From NCBI GenBank assembly GCA_021802595.1, contig JAJZRT010000232.1, positions 1 to 6,351 on the forward strand: 6,351 bases of DNA. The letters run 5' to 3'. A model generated the notes under the pieces. The model ran no database searches, was not told where the DNA came from, and saw only the letters and a program-made list of their open reading frames with translations. The stretch is from Pseudomonadota bacterium. GTDB lineage: Bacteria; Pseudomonadota; Gammaproteobacteria; Burkholderiales; Thiobacillaceae. Below are positions 1-5,991 of the stretch, in pieces (the stretch's first letter is position 1; every line of letters begins with the position of its first letter). The position numbers and the translations under genes were made by a program.

Positions 1-161
1 ACATGAACGTGGTGATGACCGGCAGCGGCGGCATCGTCGAAGTGCAGGGCACCGCCGAAGGCGCGCCGTTCTCCCGCGCCACCCTCGAAGCCCTGCTCGA
101 CCTCGCCACCGCCGGCATCGCGGAGATCAGCGCCGCCCAGAACGAAGCCCTGGAATCATGA
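1..161 (+). CDS. rph: RNase PH, C-terminal end (partial)
   Basis: This is the last 52 codons of a gene entering from the left, read from base 3 and ending at TGA 159-161. RNase PH is a phosphorolytic 3'-5' exoribonuclease that trims tRNA 3' ends. The visible tail begins [10 protein letters not shown], continues VEVQGTAEG and then [14 protein letters not shown], which is the conserved C-terminal part of bacterial RNase PH: the strand with the TGSG turn, the QGTAEG segment and the final helix. The stop overlaps the start of rdgB in an ATGA arrangement, implying translational coupling. The rph-rdgB-hemW order is one I know from betaproteobacteria. Catalytic residues lie outside the window and cannot be checked. 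Confidence 0.9.
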   Translation, partial: MNVVMTGSGGIVEVQGTAEGAPFSRATLEALLDLATAGIAEISAAQNEALES

Positions 162-757
162 GCAAACTCGTCATCGCCTCCGGCAACGCCGGCAAGCTGC
201 GCGAAATCGCGCGCATCCTCGCGCCACTCGAAATCGAGGCCGTGCCGCAGTCCGAATTCAACGTGCCCGACTGCCCCGAGCCGCACGTCACCTTCGTCGA
301 GAACTGCCTCGCCAAGGCGCGCCACGCCAGCGCCCACAGCGGCCTGCCCGCGCTGGCCGACGATTCCGGCATCTGCGTCGAGGCCCTGGGCGGCGCGCCC
401 GGCGTATATTCCGCGCGCTATGCCGGCGAGCCCAAATCGGATGAGCGAAACAACGAAAAACTCGTCGCCGCGCTGGCCACTGAGTCCAACCGCCGCGCCC
501 ACTACACCTGCGTCATGGTCTATGTGCGCCACCCCGACGACCCCGAGCCGGTGATTGCCGAAGGCCGCTGGTACGGCGAGATCATCGACACCCCGCGCGG
601 CCGGAACGGTTTCGGCTACGACCCCTATTTCCTCGTCCCCGAGTTCGGCAAAACCGGTGCCGAACTCGACGAGGACACCAAGAATGCCGTCAGCCACCGC
701 GGCCAGGCGCTGCGCGATCTGGTCGACAAGCTGAAGCGGCTCAAACGGCTTGGCTGA
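158..757 (+). CDS. rdgB: XTP/dITP pyrophosphatase (RdgB/HAM1 family)
   Basis: A 199-residue protein, the usual family length. It hydrolyses non-canonical purine nucleoside triphosphates (dITP, XTP, ITP) to the monophosphate and pyrophosphate, keeping deaminated purines out of DNA and RNA; cytosolic. Visible signatures in order: the N-terminal nucleotide-binding motif SGNAGK (residues 8-13), the acidic pair in ALADDSG (D68, D69) followed by [17 protein letters not shown], then GFGYDPYF (151-158) and the C-terminal KNAVSHRG (175-182) with the base-contacting S/H/R residues. All key positions are present. The ATG at 158 overlaps the rph stop by 4 bases, and the gene's stop overlaps the TTG start of hemW by 8 bases, so the three are almost certainly co-transcribed and translationally coupled. 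Confidence 0.96.
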   Translation: MSKLVIASGNAGKLREIARILAPLEIEAVPQSEFNVPDCPEPHVTFVENCLAKARHASAHSGLPALADDSGICVEALGGAPGVYSARYAGEPKSDERNNEKLVAALATESNRRAHYTCVMVYVRHPDDPEPVIAEGRWYGEIIDTPRGRNGFGYDPYFLVPEFGKTGAELDEDTKNAVSHRGQALRDLVDKLKRLKRLG

Positions 758-1967
758 ATCCGTCATCCGCCTGTTCAACGGCGGCCTGGCCGCCCCGCCG
801 CCGCTGTCGCTCTACCTCCATCTGCCGTGGTGCGTGAAGAAGTGCCCGTACTGCGACTTCAATTCGCATGCCTTTCTCCCCTCGCCCGCAAGCGGGAGAG
901 GGGCCGGGGGAGAGGGTGAACTTCCCGAAGCCGCCTACATCGACGCGTTGCTGCTCGACCTGGAACACGCGCTGCCCGACATCTGGGGGCGCAAGATCCA
1001 CACGGTGTTCTTCGGCGGCGGTACCCCCAGCCTGTTTTCGGCGGAGGGGATCGACCGCATTCTCACCGGCGTGCGCACCTTGACGCAGCTGTTGCCAGGT
1101 GCGGAAATCACCCTGGAAGCCAACCCCGGCACGGTGGAGGCGGCCAAATTCGCCGGTTTCCGCGAAGCCGGCGTGACGCGCGTCTCGCTCGGCATCCAGA
1201 GCTTCAACCCGCGCCATCTGCAGACGCTCGGGCGCATCCACGACGGCAGCGAGGCGCGCCGCGCCGCCGAACTCGCCGCCAACCACTTCGACACCTTCAA
1301 CCTCGACCTGATGTTCGCCCTGCCGGGGCAGACGCTGGCCGAGGCGCTGGCCGATCTCTCCACCGCGCTCGCCTTCCAGCCGCCGCACCTGTCGGCCTAC
1401 CACCTCACGCTGGAGCCCAACACCCCCTTCGGCCATACCGCGCCGCCCAACCTGCCGGACGACGATCTGGCCGCCGACATGCAACTGGCCATCGAGGCCC
1501 GCTTGATGGAGGCCGGCATGCAGCACTATGAAACCTCGGCGTATGCCAAGCCTGGCCACGCCAGCCGCCACAACCTCAACTACTGGCAGTTCGGCGACTA
1601 CCTCGGCATCGGTGCCGGTGCGCACGGCAAGCTGTCGTTCCACGACCGCATCGTGCGGCAGATGCGCGTGAAGCATCCGCAGCAATACATGGATGCGGTG
1701 ATGCAGGGCGCGCATATCGCCGACACCCACACTCTTACGCGGGACGATCTGCCGTTCGAATTCATGATGAATGCCTTGCGCCTCAACGAAGGCGTGCCTG
1801 CTGCCCTGTTCGAGGAACGCACCGGCCTGCCGCTGATCGTGTGCAAGGATGCGCTCGAAAAGGCGCGTACGCAGGGCTTGCTGGGAACCAACCCCGCCCG
1901 GCTCAAACCGACGTTGCAGGGGCAGCGGTTTTTGAATGATTTGCTGGAGCTGTTTCTGGTAGGTTAA
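750..1967 (+). CDS. hemW: HemW heme chaperone (radical SAM, HemN-like) with an in-frame repeat insertion
   Basis: A 405-residue protein of the HemN/HemW family. It has the radical-SAM cluster motif C28-x3-C32-x2-C35 followed by DFNSH, then FFGGGTPSLF, the long SAM-binding core, HNLNYWQFGDYLGIGAGAHG and the HemW-type C-terminal segment FEFMMNALRLNEGV. HemW binds and transfers heme rather than oxidising coproporphyrinogen; the CxxxCxxCDF context and short N-terminus favour HemW over HemN. TTG at 750 is the only ATG/GTG/TTG start in frame ahead of the cysteine motif, and it overlaps the end of rdgB. Residues about 42-56 (PSPASGRGAGGEG) are not family sequence: they are the translation of a GC-rich palindromic repeat inserted between DFNSHA and ELPEAAYI, just after the cluster ligands. 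The frame is kept, so the protein is probably still made. Confidence 0.93.
   Translation: MAESVIRLFNGGLAAPPPLSLYLHLPWCVKKCPYCDFNSHAFLPSPASGRGAGGEGELPEAAYIDALLLDLEHALPDIWGRKIHTVFFGGGTPSLFSAEGIDRILTGVRTLTQLLPGAEITLEANPGTVEAAKFAGFREAGVTRVSLGIQSFNPRHLQTLGRIHDGSEARRAAELAANHFDTFNLDLMFALPGQTLAEALADLSTALAFQPPHLSAYHLTLEPNTPFGHTAPPNLPDDDLAADMQLAIEARLMEAGMQHYETSAYAKPGHASRHNLNYWQFGDYLGIGAGAHGKLSFHDRIVRQMRVKHPQQYMDAVMQGAHIADTHTLTRDDLPFEFMMNALRLNEGVPAALFEERTGLPLIVCKDALEKARTQGLLGTNPARLKPTLQGQRFLNDLLELFLVG
876..918. repeat. Dispersed GC-rich palindromic repeat inside hemW
   Basis: An imperfect hairpin is directly visible: CCCCTC (878-883) pairs with GAGGGG (898-903), one mismatch follows, then CCCGC (885-889) pairs with GCGGG (892-896) around an AA centre. 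It is trailed by GCCGGGGGAGAGGG. I recognise the CTCCCCTCGCCCGC/GCGGGAGAGGGG pattern as a dispersed palindrome common in proteobacterial genomes, usually intergenic. Here it lies in a coding region and adds about 15 codons without breaking the frame. Confidence 0.75.
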
Positions 1968-2133
1968 CGGCAGGCATTAAACCGGGGTGGGTAGGGCTGA
2001 GAACGGCCATGAGCTGCCATTCACTTCGACACGTTCAGGGCGAACGGTGCGGGGGCAGAGCGCTCGGCAATCTGCGGCGGGGTGCGAACGCCAGAGACTG
2101 GATTGCTGCATGCCTCGTAGGAACAGTGCGGGC
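1968..2133. other. Convergent intergenic region between hemW and mak
   Basis: These 166 bases separate the hemW and mak stop codons. I see no credible gene here and no hairpin followed by a T-run, so no intrinsic terminator can be called. It contains the palindromic repeat at 2022-2049, which could act as a bidirectional transcription end, but that is only inference. Confidence 0.6.
2022..2049. repeat. Dispersed palindromic repeat (TTCGACA...CAGGGCGAACGG type)
   Basis: The text CACTTCGACACGTTCAGG followed by GCGAACGGTG matches a widespread proteobacterial intergenic repeat that I recognise (reverse form CCGTTCGCCCTGA...TGTCGAAG). CGTTC (2032-2036) and GAACG (2042-2046) pair around the loop AGGGC, and CAC/GTG flank them. 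It sits between two convergent genes, a typical place for such repeats. Confidence 0.6.
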
Positions 2134-3144
2134 TCAGTCGTTCCACAACCACGCCGCTCCGCGCACGCCGCTGGAGTCGCCGTATTTCGGCGGCACCAGC
2201 TTGGCGTCGACGCGGTCTGAAAACACGTAGCGCGGCCACAGCCGGGGCACCGTGTCGTAAAGGCGGGCGGTGTTGGAGAGCCCGCCGCCGAGCACGATGA
2301 CGTCGGGATCGATCAGGTTGATCACGCCGGCGAGCGCGCGAGCGAGCCGTTCTTCATAACGCGCCAGCGTCGCGCTGCAGGGGCCATAGCCCGCATTGGC
2401 CAGCTGCACGATCTCGTGGGCGGGCAGGTCCTCGCCGCCGTAGCGCACATGGTCGGCGGCGAGTGCGGGGCCGGAGAGCCAGGTTTCGATGCAGCCCTTC
2501 TTGCCGCAGTAGCACGCCGGCGCGGCCTCGATCTCGCGCGGGCCCGGCCACGGGTGCAGGATCGCTTCGCCGGTGGCGGGATGCTGGCCGGTGCCGTCGC
2601 GGTCGGCCTGGGTGTGGGCAAACTGGAAGTAGGGCAGCGGCGAGTGCCCCCATTCGCCGGCGATCGCGTTGGCGCCCTTGAGCAGGTGGCCGCGCACCAC
2701 CACGCCGCCGCCGACGCCGGTGCCGAGGATCACGCCGAATACGCTGTCGGCACCGGCCGCAGAACCATCGACGGCCTCCGACAGGGCGAAGCAGTCGGCG
2801 TCGTTGGCGAGCCGTACTTCGCGGTTCAGTGCGCGTTCGATGTCTACCTGCAGGGGGCGGCCGTTGAGGCAGGTCGAGTTGCAGTTCTTCATGAGGCCGC
2901 TGGCCGGCGAGATCGCACCCGGCGTGCCGACGCCGACCGTGCCCTGCCGGCCCAGTTCGACTTCGGCCGCATGCACCAGCGCGGCAACCGCGGCCACCGT
3001 GGCGAGGTAGTCGTTCTGCGGGGTCGGCACGCGGCGGCGCAGGATTTCGCAGCCCTCGCCGTCGAGTGCGACGAGCTCGATCTTGGTGCCTCCGAGGTCG
3101 ACGCCGAGGCGGAGCGAAGCGGCCAAAATGCTAGAATTGCGCAT
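2134..3144 (-). CDS. mak: ROK-family fructokinase (Mak type)
   Basis: A 336-residue ROK sugar kinase, likely phosphorylating fructose (possibly mannose or other hexoses) with ATP in the cytosol. Seen: the phosphate-binding DLGGTK (residues 16-21), GVGTPGAISP, the sugar-site segment KNCNSTCLNGRPL, catalytic-region LANDADCFALSEA, GTGVGGGV, GEWGHSPLP, the zinc motif CYCGKKGCIETW, IDPDVIVLGGGLSN and the terminal GDSSGVRGAAWLW. This matches E. coli Mak closely as I remember it. The segment between GHSPLP and CYCG is about 39 residues, longer than the roughly 14 I recall for E. coli. I chose ATG 3144 because LRLGVDLGGTK follows shortly after; an ATG at 3177 would overlap yebC and a TTG at 3126 is possible. 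None has a good Shine-Dalgarno. The start lies 21 bp from the divergent yebC ATG, so its promoter region was affected by the insertion. Confidence 0.9.
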   Translation of the reverse strand: MRNSSILAASLRLGVDLGGTKIELVALDGEGCEILRRRVPTPQNDYLATVAAVAALVHAAEVELGRQGTVGVGTPGAISPASGLMKNCNSTCLNGRPLQVDIERALNREVRLANDADCFALSEAVDGSAAGADSVFGVILGTGVGGGVVVRGHLLKGANAIAGEWGHSPLPYFQFAHTQADRDGTGQHPATGEAILHPWPGPREIEAAPACYCGKKGCIETWLSGPALAADHVRYGGEDLPAHEIVQLANAGYGPCSATLARYEERLARALAGVINLIDPDVIVLGGGLSNTARLYDTVPRLWPRYVFSDRVDAKLVPPKYGDSSGVRGAAWLWND

Positions 3145-3165
3145 TATTTTTGCGTTGGAATCGAC

Positions 3166-3240
3166 ATGGCAGGACATTCGAAATGGGGCAAGATATTTTT
3201 ATGTGTCACTGGCTCTGCCGCGTGTTTGTTTGTTAAGTAG
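3166..3240 (+). pseudogene. yebC: Stranded 5' end of yebC (native start, 24-codon dead-end frame)
   Basis: ATG at 3166 begins MAGHSKW, identical to the conserved N-terminus of YebC proteins. After codon 7 the frame enters element sequence (GKIFLCVTGSAACLFVK) and stops at TAG 3238-3240. The same codons reappear at 6051-6071, joined to the rest of yebC. This is therefore the original start codon and leader of yebC cut off by the insertion. The short peptide is probably meaningless, but the upstream native promoter would now transcribe the element genes. Confidence 0.88.
3167..3187 (+). repeat. Left attachment core (attL), direct repeat
   Basis: TGGCAGGACATTCGAAATGG plus one G, identical to 6052-6072. 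It covers yebC codons 1 (partly) to 8 (partly). The centre has an imperfect dyad, CATT-CGA-AATG, as expected for a recombinase core. Bases to its left are host sequence; bases to its right (GCAAGATATTT) come from the element. Confidence 0.88.
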
Positions 3241-3332
3241 TTGTTATATATGTAAATATTTAACAGTCTTCCGGCTTGCTCTTCAGGGTAAATCACGCTA
3301 AATCAGCGTTTATGTGTGTAAAAAATGTGTAA
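3188..3332. promoter_or_regulatory. AT-rich left-end regulatory region of the element
   Basis: This AT-rich stretch holds the dead yebC frame and then repeats: an inverted repeat TGTTAA (3231-3236) / TTAACA (3260-3265), a direct repeat TAAATCA (3289-3295 and 3299-3305, 10 bp apart), and the TGTGTAA pair ending at the ORF1 start. A weak promoter is possible (TTGTTT 3226-3231, 17-bp spacer, TATGTA 3249-3254). Binding of the HTH protein encoded next door would be logical but is inference. Confidence 0.4.
3315..3332 (+). repeat. Paired TGTGTAA boxes, left end
   Basis: TGTGTAA at 3315-3321 and again at 3326-3332, starts 11 bp apart. The same pair with the same spacing occurs at the right end (5968-5985). 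A CGCTAA lies shortly upstream in both places (3296-3301 and 5956-5961). Candidate integrase arm sites or regulator operators. The second box abuts the ATG of ORF1. Confidence 0.5.
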
Positions 3333-3734
3333 ATGTTTGCTGAAATATTGAGCGATCTGAAGTCCCGCTACGGTGATCGAATTTTCTTGAGTCCATCGGA
3401 TTTGGTTGAGGTGTTGGGGGTCTCAGAAGGTCAACAGGCTAACCTGAGAAGCTCTGGGCGATTCCCGATTAAAACAACGAAAATTGGCTCGTCGGTACGG
3501 GTGTCCATCTACGATCTAGCAAAGTATCTGAGTGGCGAAGCCGAGTCAGCGGCGAAAGTTGGAATTAAGAAAATAGAGACCGTCAACCGAGCACAGAAGA
3601 AGCGGGCAAAGGGAAGGCTAGAGCAAGGCTGGTGGTTATACAACCAAGCCAAGTTTTTCGCCGTCTTGGATAGATTCTGTGTGGACCGCGAAGTCAAAGC
3701 AACGGACAAAAAATTAGACACACTTAAGGTTTAG
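3333..3734 (+). CDS. Small winged-HTH DNA-binding protein, AlpA/excisionase-like
   Basis: A 133-residue protein. Residues 20-46 (SPSDLVEVLGVSEGQQANLR, then SSGRFPI) form a MerR/AlpA-style helix-turn-helix, followed by a wing and helix KIGSSVRVSIYDLAKYL (50-66). The remainder (67-133) is strongly basic, rich in K and R, with an aromatic patch GWWLYNQAKFF. Families with this fold include excisionases and AlpA regulators, which bend att-site DNA or switch element genes. Its place beside attL fits either role. ATG 3333 is the first start after an in-frame TAA (3330-3332), and I see no Shine-Dalgarno, so translation may be leaderless or weak. ORF2 follows after 24 bases, probably in the same operon. 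The HTH call is fairly safe; the excisionase role is inference. Confidence 0.75.
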   Translation: MFAEILSDLKSRYGDRIFLSPSDLVEVLGVSEGQQANLRSSGRFPIKTTKIGSSVRVSIYDLAKYLSGEAESAAKVGIKKIETVNRAQKKRAKGRLEQGWWLYNQAKFFAVLDRFCVDREVKATDKKLDTLKV

Positions 3735-3745
3735 CTCGTCAGTTT

Positions 3746-3758
3746 GGGGGGGATTTCA
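3746..3758 (+). promoter_or_regulatory. G-tract Shine-Dalgarno deciding the ORF2 start
   Basis: GGGGGGG (3746-3752) lies six bases before ATG 3759 and favours this start over TTG 3744. The int remnant and the relocated yebC also use runs of five G rather than GGAGG. Confidence 0.6.
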
Positions 3759-4385
3759 ATGCGTGGCTACCTAGTCGTCTATATCGGCGGCTACAAGTAT
3801 CACTATAAGGCACTAACCCATCTAATCTCTAGAGAGCAGAGCGAGACTCTGGCCGTTCCAGATACGCTGATGCCGCCGCCGCTTTGCGAGGCGGGATCGC
3901 CTGAGTGGTGGGAAAACGCTTGGGCGGTAGGCGATAATCCTAGGGTGCGGCTATGCAAGCCAACCAGCGGCAAGCCCCTTCTGAAGTTTGGAGACTTTGA
4001 CGAGGCGGTGAATTTCATCTTCCGTCGCCAGCAGAAGCACAAGAAGCAACAGCATGCGCTGGTCTATGTCTCTAGAGACGCCTTCGGAATGGAGCGTTAC
4101 AACCTTGTCCGTTCACTGGATGATATTGCAGCGGTTGATACTGCATTGGATGAGCAAAAGCGGGAGCTGGCTGAACTGAAATCTGCGCAGTCTGCCCGAT
4201 TGGACGAGAGCTTTCCTCATCTTAAAGAGTTGCGTGACCTATTTGGCAGCACCAAGGCCACACGCATATCACACACTATCTGGGACGTCCGAAAGAACGG
4301 AATGGATGCCGCACGTGCAGCGATGCCTCGCTCTTCTTGGTATCGCTTCCTGAGGGATATTCAGCAAGCGGGGATCACCCTGTAG
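3759..4385 (+). CDS. Unrecognised element protein with Rep-like C-terminal HTH
   Basis: A 208-residue protein starting at ATG 3759, which has a run of seven G (3746-3752) six bases upstream as its ribosome binding site. An in-frame TTG at 3744 is less likely because it lies within that region. The N-terminal half (MRGYLVVYIGGYKYHYKALT onwards) is not recognised. Residues about 119-152 look helical and coiled-coil-like (DEQKRELAELKSAQSARL). The last 28 residues (AARAAMPRSSWYRFLRDIQQ, then AGITL) resemble the terminal HTH of filamentous-phage gene II/X-type replication proteins, which end in a SxxTYYRxRxxLxxxGIDL-like pattern. No rolling-circle HUH motif or catalytic tyrosine context is evident, so it is not a complete Rep. 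It might be a DNA-binding accessory, a regulator or a stripped Rep. Function unknown. Confidence 0.78.
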   Translation: MRGYLVVYIGGYKYHYKALTHLISREQSETLAVPDTLMPPPLCEAGSPEWWENAWAVGDNPRVRLCKPTSGKPLLKFGDFDEAVNFIFRRQQKHKKQQHALVYVSRDAFGMERYNLVRSLDDIAAVDTALDEQKRELAELKSAQSARLDESFPHLKELRDLFGSTKATRISHTIWDVRKNGMDAARAAMPRSSWYRFLRDIQQAGITL

Positions 4386-4450
4386 CTGCCTAACCCACTT
4401 TAAATCGCAGGAATTTTGAAGTGTTGTTCTAGTTACAGGGTCTATAAGGT

Positions 4451-5317
4451 ATGAAGCTTGAATCCATCAGTCTGAAGCGCTCCAGCACCCTCAATGAGAA
4501 ATGGGTTCAGGATCAAATTGCCGACGAACCTAGCTTGCTCGGGTTGGGTGACCTAGTTCTGAAAGACAAGGAGCGCATGCAGCCTAATGCTGGAAGGCTC
4601 GACCTCCTGCTTCAAGACCCCGAGACATTGAAACGCTATGAAGTGGAAATTCAACTCGGCGCTACCGATGAGAGCCATATCATTCGCACGATTGAATACT
4701 GGGATATTGAGCGGAAGCGCTATCCTCAATACGAGCACGCCGCTGTCATTGTGGCAGAGGAAATAACTTCCCGTTTCCTGAACGTCATCCAGCTTTTCAA
4801 CGGCGCTATTCCGCTAATCGCCTTGAAGATGACTGCCTATAAGGTAGGCGATCAATATGCGCTAACGTTCGTTAAGGTGCTGGATGAAATGACTTTTGGG
4901 CTTGTCGATGATGATGAGCCACTTGCCGAGCCAACCGATAGAGCGTTTTGGGAAACCAAACGAGGCACCAAAAAAACCTTGGCGGTCACTGATGAACTGC
5001 TGAAGCTGGTCAACGAAGTGGAACCGAAAGCTACGCTCAAATACAACAAGCACTACATTGGGCTTGGTGTTGATGGTGCGCCATTGAACTTCATTACATT
5101 CATGCCCCGAAAAGCACACGTGCTGATGACCTTCAAACTCCCCAAATCTCAGGAGATGGATGAGCAACTGGAAGAGGCTGGCATTGAAACATTGGCTTAT
5201 GACTCGCAATGGCGTCAATACCGTGTTCGGATTGATGCGTCCGTTCAGGGTAAGCAACGGGAGGTTCTGCTTTCCTTGGCACGCCTCTCCCGAGAGAGCT
5301 TCGGCAAGGCTACCTAA
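4451..5317 (+). CDS. Predicted PD-(D/E)XK-type nuclease with DUF5655-like C-terminus
   Basis: A 288-residue cytosolic protein. The N-terminal half reads like a PD-(D/E)XK nuclease fold: a helix with E16 and E26, then GRLDLLL with D51, then the strand YEVEIQLG with E64, E66 and Q68, then the helix DESHIIRTIEYWDIERKRYP. The likely active site is D51 with E66-x-Q68, Q replacing the usual K, a known variation in this superfamily. The C-terminal part (about 170-288: LLKLVNEVEPKATLKYNKHY, later HVLMTFKLP and WRQYRVRID) resembles the DUF5655 domain often attached to such nucleases. I know this family as a widespread accessory gene without an established substrate. The gene starts 65 bases after ORF2 and 39 bases before ORF4. 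As cargo of a mobile element a defence role is plausible, but that is inference. The start ATG 4451 has only a poor ribosome site (CAGGG about 10 bases upstream). Confidence 0.8.
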   Translation: MKLESISLKRSSTLNEKWVQDQIADEPSLLGLGDLVLKDKERMQPNAGRLDLLLQDPETLKRYEVEIQLGATDESHIIRTIEYWDIERKRYPQYEHAAVIVAEEITSRFLNVIQLFNGAIPLIALKMTAYKVGDQYALTFVKVLDEMTFGLVDDDEPLAEPTDRAFWETKRGTKKTLAVTDELLKLVNEVEPKATLKYNKHYIGLGVDGAPLNFITFMPRKAHVLMTFKLPKSQEMDEQLEEAGIETLAYDSQWRQYRVRIDASVQGKQREVLLSLARLSRESFGKAT

Positions 5318-5356
5318 TTTGATGTCGGGGTGAATGAAGATGGATAGGGACAGAAA

Positions 5357-5635
5357 ATGAGTGCGAGGGAAAAAGAGTTGCTCCGTATTGCAGTCAATCC
5401 GTCCTCGGTCGTCGTCAGGGGTAAGTACACGGCCCCAAAGACATGGGGGGTCTATGAAGTGTCTCAACGTGCAAGTTCCACGAGACGCTTCCGCTTTGGG
5501 AATCACCCCATTCGTCAACATGAACTGGCATCGGAGTTTTCCGATGCCAACTTAGTGGCGCTCTTCCTTGAACGAGCGTTTGCAGAGGAATTGGCTCACC
5601 TACTCAATAGCGGTGATGCAAGCGTTTCACGCTAA
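5357..5635 (+). CDS. Unrecognised 92-residue element protein
   Basis: ATG 5357 has AGGGA six bases upstream (5346-5350), a good ribosome site. The product has a likely beta-strand segment TWGVYEV (29-35), a basic motif RRFRFGNHPIRQHELASEF (43-61) and a hydrophobic amphipathic C-terminal helix LVALFLERAFAEELAHLLN (66-84). It has no signal peptide or membrane segment and does not match a family I can name. It lies 39 bases after the nuclease-like gene on the same strand, so the two are probably co-expressed and may work together, for example as a partner or regulator. The composition looks like a real globular protein. A 9-bp inverted repeat begins within its last codons. Confidence 0.62.
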   Translation: MSAREKELLRIAVNPSSVVVRGKYTAPKTWGVYEVSQRASSTRRFRFGNHPIRQHELASEFSDANLVALFLERAFAEELAHLLNSGDASVSR

Positions 5636-5654
5636 GACGTTATTGGTGAAACGC
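5622..5654. repeat. 9-bp inverted repeat across the ORF4 stop
   Basis: GCGTTTCAC (5622-5630) and GTGAAACGC (5646-5654) are perfect inverted repeats with a 15-base loop that contains the TAA stop of the 92-residue gene. No T-run follows, so it is not a classical intrinsic terminator, but it may end or protect the element transcript. Confidence 0.5.
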
Positions 5655-5674
5655 CTTGAGCGTGCCTTCGCGCG

Positions 5675-5920
5675 TCAAATCTTGAACCGTCTTCGCGTTG
5701 GAGTGTCGTCTTCTGAGGTCGGTCTTAAAGCGCCAATATTGATTGGTGGTGCCTTCTGTATTCCTCGCCCCTTGGCAATCTCCATCGCCTCACGTCGTTG
5801 TTAGACGCACCAATGTTGGTGGGCACGTTATTCAGTGGGGTGTCCATAACCTCTCCGCCTGATCTGAGCCTGATAAAAGGACTTCCCTGTTTTGCTGGTG
5901 CGTTCTTTGATGCTCGCCAT
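5675..5920 (-). pseudogene. Decayed N-terminus of a tyrosine integrase
   Basis: ATG at 5920 has GGGGG five bases upstream on the minus strand and opens MASIKERTSKTGK, then QAQIRRRGYGHPTE. This is the characteristic arm-binding N-terminal domain of phage/island tyrosine integrases (pattern MASIxxRxxxxGKxxYxxQIRxKGY). A TAA at 5828-5830 stops it after 30 codons and another TAA follows at 5801-5803. The same frame then gives RREAMEIA (5774-5797), at the place where intact relatives carry the helix after the arm domain, and continues to TGA 5675-5677. No catalytic domain with its R, HxxR and Y residues is present. Position (near attR, pointing inward) and orientation fit the element's own integrase. 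The head is convincing; the continuation past the first stop is less so. Confidence 0.62.
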
Positions 5921-5967
5921 GCGTGCCCCCAACTGATAGCGGGTAAAATACCAAGCGCTAAGTATGT

Positions 5968-5985
5968 TGTGTAAAACGTGTGTAA
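5968..5985 (+). repeat. Paired TGTGTAA boxes, right end
   Basis: TGTGTAA at 5968-5974 and 5979-5985, 11 bp apart, in the same direction and spacing as the left-end pair. They lie between the integrase start and the attachment core, where arm-type integrase sites are normally found. Confidence 0.5.
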
Positions 5986-5991
5986 TTAAGC

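Noticed and set aside
741..1730. Long minus-strand open frame opposite hemW
   Set aside because: It is a high-GC shadow of hemW; the product is low-complexity (rich in V, G, R, H) with no recognisable domain, while hemW on the other strand is unmistakable.
3167..3187. Possibility that the core is a dif-like XerCD site
   Set aside because: The sequence does not resemble the dif consensus arms and lies in the yebC coding start; the integrase remnant offers a better explanation.
2416..3240. Long plus-strand open frame opposite mak that runs into MAGHSKW
   Set aside because: A shadow of mak; only its last 25 codons correspond to a real gene start (the stranded yebC ATG).
4416..4450. Promoter upstream of the nuclease-like gene (TTGAAG or TTGTTC with TATAAG)
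   Set aside because: The spacers are 21 and 13 bases, and the implied transcription start would fall inside the coding region.
5334..5360. Eight-codon frame MKMDRDRK ending in an ATGA overlap with ORF4
   Set aside because: Too short to support as a leader peptide; the overlap may be chance and ORF4 has its own ribosome site.
4862..5521. 219-codon minus-strand frame opposite the nuclease-like gene and ORF4
   Set aside because: Its protein has no recognisable features, and it opposes a gene with clear family-like sequence.
5568..5804. 78-codon plus-strand frame overlapping the end of ORF4
   Set aside because: It has no good ribosome site, overlaps ORF4 in another frame and runs antisense to the integrase remnant.
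5800..5806. GTTAGAC resembling the 3' core of an integron attC site
   Set aside because: No matching RYYYAAC partner and no attC-like fold at a plausible distance on either strand.
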